From JAFEBO01 sp050730655 (GTDB lineage Bacteria > Planctomycetota > Phycisphaerae > Phycisphaerales > UBA1924), in assembly GCA_050730655.1 (NCBI GenBank), contig JBOHNL010000006.1, forward strand, positions 124,001 to 188,000: 64,000 bases of DNA. The letters run 5' to 3'. Positions 25,544 through 33,241 of the stretch are shown one piece after another. The stretch's first letter is position 1, and each line of letters starts with the position of its first letter. The position numbers were made by a program, and so were the translations under genes. Below the pieces are notes generated by a model. It worked only from the letters and a program-made list of their open reading frames with translations. It ran no database searches and had not been told where the DNA came from.

Positions 25544-26080
25544 ATGCTCGAACAGCACAGTCAACTTTTCACGAACGAGCTTCCGGCCAAAGCGGGCGAG
25601 TCCCTTTCGCTTTTGATATTTGCGGCCGAAGGGCGAACCCTCGCGCTGCGAATCGCGGATGTGACCGAAATTACTCCGATTGCCGCGCTCTCTTGCGAGC
25701 CTGGCTCACCGTCCATTCTGGCCGGCTTTCTGAATCTCCGAGGCGTATTGATGCCGGTGCTCAGAATGACCAGATTGCTGGATATCCCCGATCAAGCCGC
25801 TGCTTTCGAACAGCCCACCTGCATCGTCTTCCTGCAGAGCGGTGACGCCCGCATGGGCCTTCTCGCAACACGCGTACATCAGGTAATCGATGTCGAGCGG
25901 CATGCCATAGTTGAGCTCGCATCCCGTGGAATTACGCCTACGGCTGTTCAGTTCGATGCTTCCATCGTACCGCTCATCAGTGTCGATGATCTTGTGCTGA
26001 AGCAAGAACACGATCGAATTTGCGAGCTCCGGCTCGTTCTTGAGCGCCGCATTCAAGATCTGGGGAGTGCTGCCGCATGA
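25544..26080 (+). CDS. cheW: CheW-type scaffold protein (WspB-like)
   Basis: A 178-residue CheW. The two five-stranded lobes are recognisable: LLIFAAEGRTLALRIADVTE, FLNLRGVLMPVLRMTRLLDI, CIVFLQSGDARMGLLATRVH and SIVPLISVDDLV. CheW couples receptors to the CheA kinase at the membrane. It starts an operon in which the next gene (cheR) overlaps its stop as ATGA. By position before a CheR-TPR and a second CheW it corresponds to WspB. Confidence 0.92.
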   Translation: MLEQHSQLFTNELPAKAGESLSLLIFAAEGRTLALRIADVTEITPIAALSCEPGSPSILAGFLNLRGVLMPVLRMTRLLDIPDQAAAFEQPTCIVFLQSGDARMGLLATRVHQVIDVERHAIVELASRGITPTAVQFDASIVPLISVDDLVLKQEHDRICELRLVLERRIQDLGSAAA

Positions 26081-27519
26081 TTTCAGACGCGGCACATCTT
26101 TCAGAACTTCGGCACGACTGCGCGTTCCGCGAATTGAAGCGGCTCGTCATCGAAACAACCGGCTTGTCGTATTACTCCGACAAAGACGAAGACCTTTGCG
26201 GCCGCATTCAGCGCCGGCTTAGAGCGCTTGGAGAATGTACATGGGGCGCCTATCTCCAATTGCTTCAAGACCCGGAAACCAAGCGAATTGAATGGGATCG
26301 ACTTGCGGAGGAACTGACCGTTGGCGAAACCTCATTCTTCCGCCACCCCGAGCTTTTCAGGGGTTTGCGTGAAAATGTTCTTCCGGACATTCTCCATCGC
26401 AATCGCGACATTCGCCGTCTCCGCGTCTGGAGCGCGGGCTGTTCAACAGGTGCCGAGGCTTACTCCGTCGCGATCCTCCTGGCCCGGGAGTACGCGGCCG
26501 CGCTTCGTGGTTGGGAGGTATCCATTCTCGGAACGGACATCAACAAGAAGTCCCTGGCCCAAGCCCGAGAGGGAAGCTTCGCCGCGTGGGATTTTCGCGG
26601 CGCAGAGCACGAACACATCGAGGATTGTTTCACTCCACGTGGGACCCGATTGGTCATTCATTCCGACTTTCAACGGCATGTACGATTTGCGTATCACAAT
26701 CTTGCCACCGATTCACCGCCCCTTGCGCTCTATGGCGTCGACACATTCGATCTCATTCTGTGCCGCAATGTCCTGATTTACTTTTCCCCCGAAACCAACA
26801 GGCGGCTCGTGCGACAGTTTTACGAGTGCATTGTTCCTGGCGGCTGGCTCCTGGTCGGGCATGCCGAGCCGAATGTCGAACTGTTTCGTTCCTTTCAAGC
26901 GGTCAATGTTCCGGGCGCAGTCCTTTATCAGAAGCCGGCATCACCGGTTCTCGACACTGATGTGCCGAAAAGCGGATCTGCGGAGCGATCCATTGATCGT
27001 CGTATCAAACAACTTGCGGCGCCGGTGTTTGAATCACGAAAGACGGGTGACCGTCGTCGCTCGCTGAAGCCCGAAGCGCCTGGTCGGCTCAAAGAGGCGG
27101 CTGCCCTCCCATCGAATGTATCCAAGCAATCTGCGCTTGCCGTCCGACTACCTACGGAACGCTCTCTGAGCACGTCCCTGCTCGAATGCGAGAACCAGAC
27201 GGCCAGCCGACCCATGGACGCCGCGGTCCACCTCCGACTCGCGATGTTGCACAATCAGGTTGGTGATCATGCATGCGCCGAAGCATCTATTCGCCGCGTG
27301 ATCTATCTCGAACCCTCCAATGCCCTCGCCCACTACCTGATGGGGGTTTCAGAGCAACGGCAAGGTCGCAAGGGCTCGGCCTGCCACGCGTATGGCCTGG
27401 CTCTGACCATTCTGGCTGACCGGTCCGACTTTGAACTCATTCCGAATGCCGACGACCTCGCCGTAGGCGATCTTCGCAACTTGATTCATTTTCACCAGGA
27501 GGCGTTGAGCAACTCATGA
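26077..27519 (+). CDS. cheR: CheR receptor methyltransferase with C-terminal TPR (WspC-like)
   Basis: A 480-residue SAM-dependent methyltransferase that methylates receptor glutamates. N-terminal helical part: FRELKRLVIETTGLSYYSDK. Catalytic domain (about 80-275): TVGETSFFRHPELF, the SAM motif RVWSAGCSTGAEAYSVA, ILGTDINKKSLAQAREG and LILCRNVLIYFSPETNRRLV. After a basic, poorly conserved linker (275-375) there is a TPR region (HLRLAMLHNQVGDHACAEAS, AHYLMGVSEQRQGRKGSA). TPR-bearing CheR proteins are typical of Wsp and other alternative-function pathways. It overlaps both neighbours by four bases. Confidence 0.94.
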   Translation: MISDAAHLSELRHDCAFRELKRLVIETTGLSYYSDKDEDLCGRIQRRLRALGECTWGAYLQLLQDPETKRIEWDRLAEELTVGETSFFRHPELFRGLRENVLPDILHRNRDIRRLRVWSAGCSTGAEAYSVAILLAREYAAALRGWEVSILGTDINKKSLAQAREGSFAAWDFRGAEHEHIEDCFTPRGTRLVIHSDFQRHVRFAYHNLATDSPPLALYGVDTFDLILCRNVLIYFSPETNRRLVRQFYECIVPGGWLLVGHAEPNVELFRSFQAVNVPGAVLYQKPASPVLDTDVPKSGSAERSIDRRIKQLAAPVFESRKTGDRRRSLKPEAPGRLKEAAALPSNVSKQSALAVRLPTERSLSTSLLECENQTASRPMDAAVHLRLAMLHNQVGDHACAEASIRRVIYLEPSNALAHYLMGVSEQRQGRKGSACHAYGLALTILADRSDFELIPNADDLAVGDLRNLIHFHQEALSNS

Positions 27520-28292
27520 AAGCACATGCTTCCATTGACTGGGCGAGCGTCCACGCGCGGCTGCGAGCGAGCGAGGATGCGCTCAAAGGCTCGCTCGAGC
27601 CGAGCGCGGAAACGATTCAGCGCACGCTGAACCTTCGCGCCCAGCAACTGGCTCGACCGCACACAACGCACAAGCACGACGACAGGGGCAAAAGCCTTCT
27701 CATCGTGATCGTCGACGAACAACGTTGGGGGATGGACCTGACAAGCGTCGTCGAAGTGGCGCCGCTCAGGCAGGTTGCTCGCGTTCCCGGGGCAGTTGCC
27801 GAACTCTGCGGGGTCGTGTGTCATCGCGGAGAAGCCCGTTCTGTGATCGATGTCGGCGTGCTCCTCGGAAAGCGCGCTGTGGCGAAGGGCGACGGCGGCT
27901 GTCTCATCCTTGTGCGCGCCGGCAACATCGAAGCACGGTTGCGTGTCGATGCGATCGACAAGACTATTTCGGTGCAGCCGACGGACATGCTAAGCAAAGC
28001 ATCGTCCGGAGAAGGCTCGGATCGATTTGTCGCAGCGATACATCGGGATGGGATTCCGGTGTTATGTCTGGAGCGATTGTGCGCCTCGATAAGCGCGGGC
28101 TTCATGAGCGCGCGCCCACCGGACGCATCAAGGTCAGACTCTGCAGAAATAGAAAACGAAGTCATCAGGGGAGAACCGCCTGCACATGCAGGCGCTCAAG
28201 ACCCGACAACATTTGAAGCAAGTGTTCTGGCTGTTCCCGGCGGCGGGAACGGGGCGCAAGCACAACCCACTCACGAGGACAAGATGCCATGA
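27516..28292 (+). CDS. cheW: Second CheW-type scaffold with long N-terminal extension (WspD-like)
   Basis: A 258-residue protein. The CheW core lies at about 65-190 (SLLIVIVDEQRWGMDLTSVV, VPGAVAELCGVVCHRGEARS, GCLILVRAGNIEARLRVDAI, RFVAAIHRDGIPVLCLERL). It has about 60 extra N-terminal residues beginning with WASVHARLRASEDALKGS, a feature shared with WspD. The 60-residue C-terminal tail is low-complexity. Two CheW proteins around a CheR-TPR gene is the Wsp arrangement. Overlaps cheR and the receptor gene by ATGA. Confidence 0.9.
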   Translation: MKAHASIDWASVHARLRASEDALKGSLEPSAETIQRTLNLRAQQLARPHTTHKHDDRGKSLLIVIVDEQRWGMDLTSVVEVAPLRQVARVPGAVAELCGVVCHRGEARSVIDVGVLLGKRAVAKGDGGCLILVRAGNIEARLRVDAIDKTISVQPTDMLSKASSGEGSDRFVAAIHRDGIPVLCLERLCASISAGFMSARPPDASRSDSAEIENEVIRGEPPAHAGAQDPTTFEASVLAVPGGGNGAQAQPTHEDKMP

Positions 28293-29899
28293 AATGGACA
28301 GTCGGCACAAAAATAGGCACTGGTTTCGGCGCGGCTCTGGCGATCTTTTCCGGCATTGGCGCTGCGTCCTACTACAGCACCACCAAGCTCATGGACAACG
28401 CCGATTGGGTGGCGCGTACGCATGTCGTAATCGAGCATTTCGACGGAATACTGCAGGCGGTGACCGACGCGGAGACGGGGCAACGCGGCTACATCATCAC
28501 CTCGGATGAAATCTATCTCAAGCCATACCAATCCGGCACATCCGCGGTTGCCAGCCTACTCAAAGACGTAACGCAGCTGACTCGGGACGATCCGGCTCAG
28601 CAGCGCCGGCTCGATAATCTGGGAGAGGCTCTGAATCGGCGGCAAGCGTCGCTCGCGGAAGGAATCAGCCTTCTGAAGTCCAAGGGGCCGGAAGCCGCAC
28701 ACCAATGGGTGCTGACGAACCAGGGCCAGAAAGACATGGATGCTCTTCGGGTTGCGCTCGGCGAGTTGAAAGGTGCCGAGCAAACTCTGCTCAAGGAACG
28801 TTCCGCCGAGGCGCTGGCAAGCAGCGGAAATGCCATCCGCATCATCGTGGGCGGCACGATGGCGGCGTTCGCGATCGTCGCGGTGGCCGGGTTCCTGATT
28901 ACCCGGAACATCTCTAGCCGGGTCCGGGCCGTGACGGTACTCGCTCGAAGGATCGCCGATGGCGATCTGACGGGCGACGACATGATCACCCGCTCGCAGG
29001 ACGAAGTCGGCGAGCTTGTCACCGCCTTTAGCTCGATGCGAGGCGGACTCCGCGATATGTCGACCCAGGTTCGCGCCGCAACGGAGAACGTCAATTCAAC
29101 CGCCGCGGAAATCCTGGCTGCCACGCAGCAGCAGGCAGCCGCAACTAAGGAACAGGCCGCGGCCATCCAGCAGATCACGAGCACGCTGGAGGAGATCACC
29201 CAGTCGGGCGGGCAGATCGGCGAACGCGCCAAGCGTGTTTCGGCCACCGTTGAGACCGCTTCCGCCACGACACAGCGCGGCATGAAAGCGACCCAGGAGA
29301 CGAGCCAGACGATCGAGGCCGTCCGCGATCAGGTCGAAGAAGTCGCGGAAAACGTGGTGTCGCTGAGCGAACGCACGCAGACCATCGGCGAGATCATCGC
29401 GACCGTCAGCGACATTTCGGAGCAGTCAAACCTCTTGGCGCTCAACGCCAGTATTGAAGCCGTGTCGGCCGGCGAGCAGGGAGGCCGGTTCCTCGTCGTA
29501 GCACACGAGATGAAGAACCTGGCGGACCGGGCGAAAGACTGCACCGGTCAGGTGCGCTCCATTCTGAGCGAGATCCAGCGCGGGATCAATACCTCGGTGA
29601 TGCTGACGGAAGAGGCGGTCAAGCGTGCGGACGGCGGTAAGGCGCAGGCCCAAGCCACCGAGATCACAATCCGCGACGTGATCGGCACGAACCAGGAAAG
29701 CATCGAGGCGTTCCAGCAGATCGTCGCGGGAACAAACCAGCAGCAGATCGGCGTTACGCAGGTGACGCAAGGTATGCAGGACATGAGGCAATCGGTCAGC
29801 CAAACCGCCGCCAGCATATCTCAATTAGAGAAGTCAGCTGCCAACATGAACGCACTCAGCCAGCAACTGCATCGAGCGGTCGAACGTTACAAGGTCTGA
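28289..29899 (+). CDS. Methyl-accepting chemotaxis receptor with CHASE3-type sensor (WspA-like)
   Basis: A 536-residue transmembrane receptor. TM1 is about 7-30 (GTGFGAALAIFSGIGAASYY), the periplasmic domain (30-185) is a helical CHASE3 type (AETGQRGYIITSDEIYLKPY), TM2 is about 187-209 (TMAAFAIVAVAGFLITRNIS), then HAMP and a cytoplasmic coiled coil. The hairpin tip is at about 376-400 (ISEQSNLLALNASIEAVSAG, then EQGGRFLVVAHEMKNLADRA). It is the only receptor in the locus, so it is the presumed input, perhaps sensing envelope or surface contact as WspA does. One base separates its stop from the cheA start. Confidence 0.93.
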   Translation: MKWTVGTKIGTGFGAALAIFSGIGAASYYSTTKLMDNADWVARTHVVIEHFDGILQAVTDAETGQRGYIITSDEIYLKPYQSGTSAVASLLKDVTQLTRDDPAQQRRLDNLGEALNRRQASLAEGISLLKSKGPEAAHQWVLTNQGQKDMDALRVALGELKGAEQTLLKERSAEALASSGNAIRIIVGGTMAAFAIVAVAGFLITRNISSRVRAVTVLARRIADGDLTGDDMITRSQDEVGELVTAFSSMRGGLRDMSTQVRAATENVNSTAAEILAATQQQAAATKEQAAAIQQITSTLEEITQSGGQIGERAKRVSATVETASATTQRGMKATQETSQTIEAVRDQVEEVAENVVSLSERTQTIGEIIATVSDISEQSNLLALNASIEAVSAGEQGGRFLVVAHEMKNLADRAKDCTGQVRSILSEIQRGINTSVMLTEEAVKRADGGKAQAQATEITIRDVIGTNQESIEAFQQIVAGTNQQQIGVTQVTQGMQDMRQSVSQTAASISQLEKSAANMNALSQQLHRAVERYKV

Positions 29900-29900
29900 C

Positions 29901-32108
29901 ATGGATATTCACAAACAGGTCATTTCCGCGTTCCAGGTGGAACACAAAGAACAGGTGGACGGCATCCGCGCCGTTCTGACGTCGCTCCTGCAGCACGGCG
30001 CTGCAAGCAACGATCCTCGATGGAACGATGCGTTCCGGATGGCCCACACCCTGAAGGGCGGTGCCCGCGTTTGCGATCTGCGGGGGATTGAAGCGCTCGG
30101 ACACCAGATGGAATCGCTTTTTTCGTGCGTGCGCGACGGCTCTGTCGGGTTCGATTCAAACTTGGCACGCACCATTTATCGAGTGCTCGACGACATCGAG
30201 GACTTCATGTCGGAGCTGGCAACGGGCGCACCGACCCGAAGCGTTGGCGAAACTCTCGCGGCTCTGGAAGAGCTCTTGGAGAGCAAAGGACTTGCCCCAC
30301 TAGCCGGCGAGCCGGCTCCACTGCGTCCCGTGGAGCCGGCCGCGCCGATCTCCGCGAACACCCCGCTGCCATCTCAGGAGATTGAAACCCTACGGGTTCC
30401 GACTCATTCCTTGGACAGCCTGCTGCGCTGCGCCGATTCGCTCTTCGAGATGAACGCTGATCAGGATCGGGCGGCCCGTGAGGTTGACCAGTTGTCGGGG
30501 CATTTGGACGATCTGCAGCGTCAATGCGATGGAGCATCGTCGAAGACGGCGTCCACGCTGCGCCGACTTGCCGCGATTCCAGAGTTTGCCGAGATCGCGC
30601 GGCATGTGGAATCGGTGGGACAACTGGCCCGGCGCATCGCTCGGCAACACCGGATCGCCCGCCGCGCACAACAGAGCGTCTCCTGGACAATCCGCACTCT
30701 GACCGATGATCTGCGGCGCACGGTCCAGCACACCAGAATGGTCTCGGCGGACAGCATCCTCCAGTCGCTCGGACCAATGGTCCGCGCTCTTGCAAGGGAC
30801 GATGGAAAGGAAGTCGACTTTCAGGCGGCCGGTCTCCACGTCCAGGCGGACCGCATGGTCCTGCAATCGTTGAAGGATCCAGTTCTTCATGCGCTTCGGA
30901 ACGCCGTGGTGCATGGAATAGAGCGCCCAGACGAGCGAGAAGCTGCCGGGAAGAGCCGCGCCGGCAAGATCTCTATTACCACGCGAACTCGGGGCAATCG
31001 TCTTCACGTCCTTGTGGAGGATGATGGCCGGGGTCTCAATCTGGACGTTATCGCTCAGACCGCGGCTCAACAGGGAATCGCGGTGTCGGCAGGAACAGAG
31101 AGCGAAACGAATCAGGACGCGCTGCGCCGGCTGCTGTTTCGGCCGGGGTTCTCCACGAGTTCGTCGGTGACTGAGCTGGCCGGACGCGGGATGGGGCTCT
31201 CTGTTGTCCAAGAGACGATCTCGCAGCTGCGCGGCTCGGTCCGCATCGGACCCGGTGCACAGTCCGGGACCGTGCTCGAGATGATGCTTCCGCTGATGAT
31301 CTCGGCTGAGCGATTGTTGCTGATCTCAAGCTCCGACCAACTGTTCGCCGTGCCGAGCCACTCGATCGAACAACTCGTCCGGCTTCCCGCGAAAGACGTG
31401 CAATGCGTGGATGATCGGTGGTTTGCGATCTTCGAGGGAGCCGTGCACCCGCTGGTGTCGCTCGCCGGCCGCCTGTCCGGCGATGAAATCAAAGCAAAGC
31501 CCGGCAACCTTTCGATCGTGGTGATCGAGGCGGAGGGCCGTCGCACAGGGTTGGTGGTCGATGCCTTCGTGGCGGAACGTGAAGCGTTGATCAAGCCGCT
31601 GGACGGGCCCGCCGCCCGGGTGAAATGGTTCTGCGGAGCGATGCTTCTCGATGATCGAAATGTTGCGCTGGTTCTGGATCCGATCGCGCTCGCGACAGGG
31701 GAATTCCCGATTCAAGTAGTTCCCGGACCGGCCCAGCCAAAGCGATCTCCCATTGTGCTTGTTGTCGACGACTCGTTCACGACCCGAACCCTTGAGAAGG
31801 GGATTCTGGAGACGAGCGGATACGAGGTGCGGGTCGCGGTCGATGGAATCGACGCGCTCAAGTTACTGCGATCGGAACCCATTGACCTTGTCATCGCCGA
31901 CGTGCAGATGCCTCGAATGGACGGATTGACGCTCGTCAAAGAGATCCGGACCGATGCGCGACTGGAATCGCTGCCGGTCATTCTGGTGACCTCGCTCGAT
32001 CGGAAGCAGGACTATCAGCGAGGCATGGAGGTGGGCGCCAATGCCTACGTCGTCAAACAGAAATTTGATCACGAGGAACTGCTGAAAACTATCAAGAGAT
32101 ACGCCTAG
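29901..32108 (+). CDS. CheA-type hybrid histidine kinase with C-terminal receiver (WspE-like)
   Basis: A 735-residue kinase. HPt domain 1-110 with phospho-His49 in MAHTLKGGARVCDL; linker and dimerisation helices 165-290; ATPase core with N box at about 333 (LRNAVVHGIERPDEREAAGK), VEDDGRGLNLD and GRGMGLSVV near 430; CheW-like domain about 466-600; receiver 617-735 with ILVVDD-type acidic pair (LVVDDSFTTRTLE), acceptor in VIADVQMPRMDG near 666 and Lys in YVVKQKF. No P2 domain is present, as expected for pathways without free CheY. It should phosphorylate its own receiver, CheB and an output regulator. Confidence 0.95.
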   Translation: MDIHKQVISAFQVEHKEQVDGIRAVLTSLLQHGAASNDPRWNDAFRMAHTLKGGARVCDLRGIEALGHQMESLFSCVRDGSVGFDSNLARTIYRVLDDIEDFMSELATGAPTRSVGETLAALEELLESKGLAPLAGEPAPLRPVEPAAPISANTPLPSQEIETLRVPTHSLDSLLRCADSLFEMNADQDRAAREVDQLSGHLDDLQRQCDGASSKTASTLRRLAAIPEFAEIARHVESVGQLARRIARQHRIARRAQQSVSWTIRTLTDDLRRTVQHTRMVSADSILQSLGPMVRALARDDGKEVDFQAAGLHVQADRMVLQSLKDPVLHALRNAVVHGIERPDEREAAGKSRAGKISITTRTRGNRLHVLVEDDGRGLNLDVIAQTAAQQGIAVSAGTESETNQDALRRLLFRPGFSTSSSVTELAGRGMGLSVVQETISQLRGSVRIGPGAQSGTVLEMMLPLMISAERLLLISSSDQLFAVPSHSIEQLVRLPAKDVQCVDDRWFAIFEGAVHPLVSLAGRLSGDEIKAKPGNLSIVVIEAEGRRTGLVVDAFVAEREALIKPLDGPAARVKWFCGAMLLDDRNVALVLDPIALATGEFPIQVVPGPAQPKRSPIVLVVDDSFTTRTLEKGILETSGYEVRVAVDGIDALKLLRSEPIDLVIADVQMPRMDGLTLVKEIRTDARLESLPVILVTSLDRKQDYQRGMEVGANAYVVKQKFDHEELLKTIKRYA

Positions 32109-32125
32109 CTTCGACGGAACGGACT

Positions 32126-33241
32126 ATGATTGAATTGGCCACATCATCCCAGTTTGTTCAGCGACCGGCGCGACGTCCGGGCCCGGTACGAGTCATGATT
32201 GTGGAAGACTCATTGGTCGTTCGAGAGCTGCTGGGCGAGGCAATCTCCCGGGATTCCAGGCTTGAAATCGTGGCGATGGCCGAGAGCGGTGAAATGGCAC
32301 TTCGCCTTCTTCACGAAACCAAGCCCGACGTCATTTCCATGGACATCCATCTTCCCGGAATGGACGGGCTTCAGACTACGCGCAGAATCATGGCGGAGCG
32401 GCCGACACCGATCGTTGTGGTGGCGGCCGATCTGGAAACGGCAGAACGAAAAGCCTCCATCAACGCTCTACTGGCCGGCGCGCTCACCGTCCTTGAAAAA
32501 CCGCGTAACGCAGGCGGCGCGGCGTTCGAAGAATTCGGTCGGCGATTCTGCACACAGCTTGCGATCATGAGCCAGGTGAGCGTGATAACTCAACGCGTGC
32601 AGAACGAAGTGGAACATCCGCATTTGGGACAGTCAAGTTTACCGGCACCGGGCCGGGCCGGAAGCTACAAAGCCCTCGGCATTGTGGCGTCCACGGGCGG
32701 TCCCGGCGCGATCGTGCAAGTTCTCAACGCGCTTGGGGACGAATGCCGCGTTCCGATTCTGCTTGTTCAACATATCACGAGCTCTTTCTCAAAAACGTTC
32801 GTCAAGTGGCTGAGCGAGGTGTGCCCGTTCCCAGTCAACGAAGGAAAAAGCGGAGACGTGCCGCTGCCCGGGGTGGTCTATGTCGCCCCGGCCGATCGGC
32901 ACCTCACCATACGAAAAGGAACCCTCGTTCTGGAGTGCTCTCCGCCGGTCTGCTCGCAGAGACCTTCGGGGAGCGTGCTCTTCGGATCGATGGCCAGCAA
33001 CTACGGTGAAGCAGCTATCGGCGTTCTTCTGACCGGCATGGGCCAGGACGGAGCGGACGGACTGCTGGCCATGAGGAACGCGGGCGGCCACACCATCGCA
33101 GAACATGAAACCACAGCGGTTGTCTACGGCATGCCGGGGGCGGCGGTGGCTCTCGGCGCGGCATGCGAATCTTTGCCTCTTCCCCTCATCGCGCCCAGGC
33201 TGCGACAACTGACGCGGATCCGCCAAGAAGGTGTAATATGA
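32126..33241 (+). CDS. cheB: CheB receptor methylesterase (WspF-like)
   Basis: A 371-residue response-regulator esterase that removes methyl groups from receptor glutamates. The receiver (25-140) has the acidic pair in IVEDSLVV and the acceptor Asp in VISMDIHLPGMDG. The catalytic domain (about 180-365) has the triad: Ser in GIVASTGGPGAI, His in ILLVQHITSSF and Asp in GVLLTGMGQDGADG; YVAPADRHLTI is also typical. It balances the CheR next door. Its stop overlaps the start of the following kinase gene as ATGA. Confidence 0.95.
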   Translation: MIELATSSQFVQRPARRPGPVRVMIVEDSLVVRELLGEAISRDSRLEIVAMAESGEMALRLLHETKPDVISMDIHLPGMDGLQTTRRIMAERPTPIVVVAADLETAERKASINALLAGALTVLEKPRNAGGAAFEEFGRRFCTQLAIMSQVSVITQRVQNEVEHPHLGQSSLPAPGRAGSYKALGIVASTGGPGAIVQVLNALGDECRVPILLVQHITSSFSKTFVKWLSEVCPFPVNEGKSGDVPLPGVVYVAPADRHLTIRKGTLVLECSPPVCSQRPSGSVLFGSMASNYGEAAIGVLLTGMGQDGADGLLAMRNAGGHTIAEHETTAVVYGMPGAAVALGAACESLPLPLIAPRLRQLTRIRQEGVI

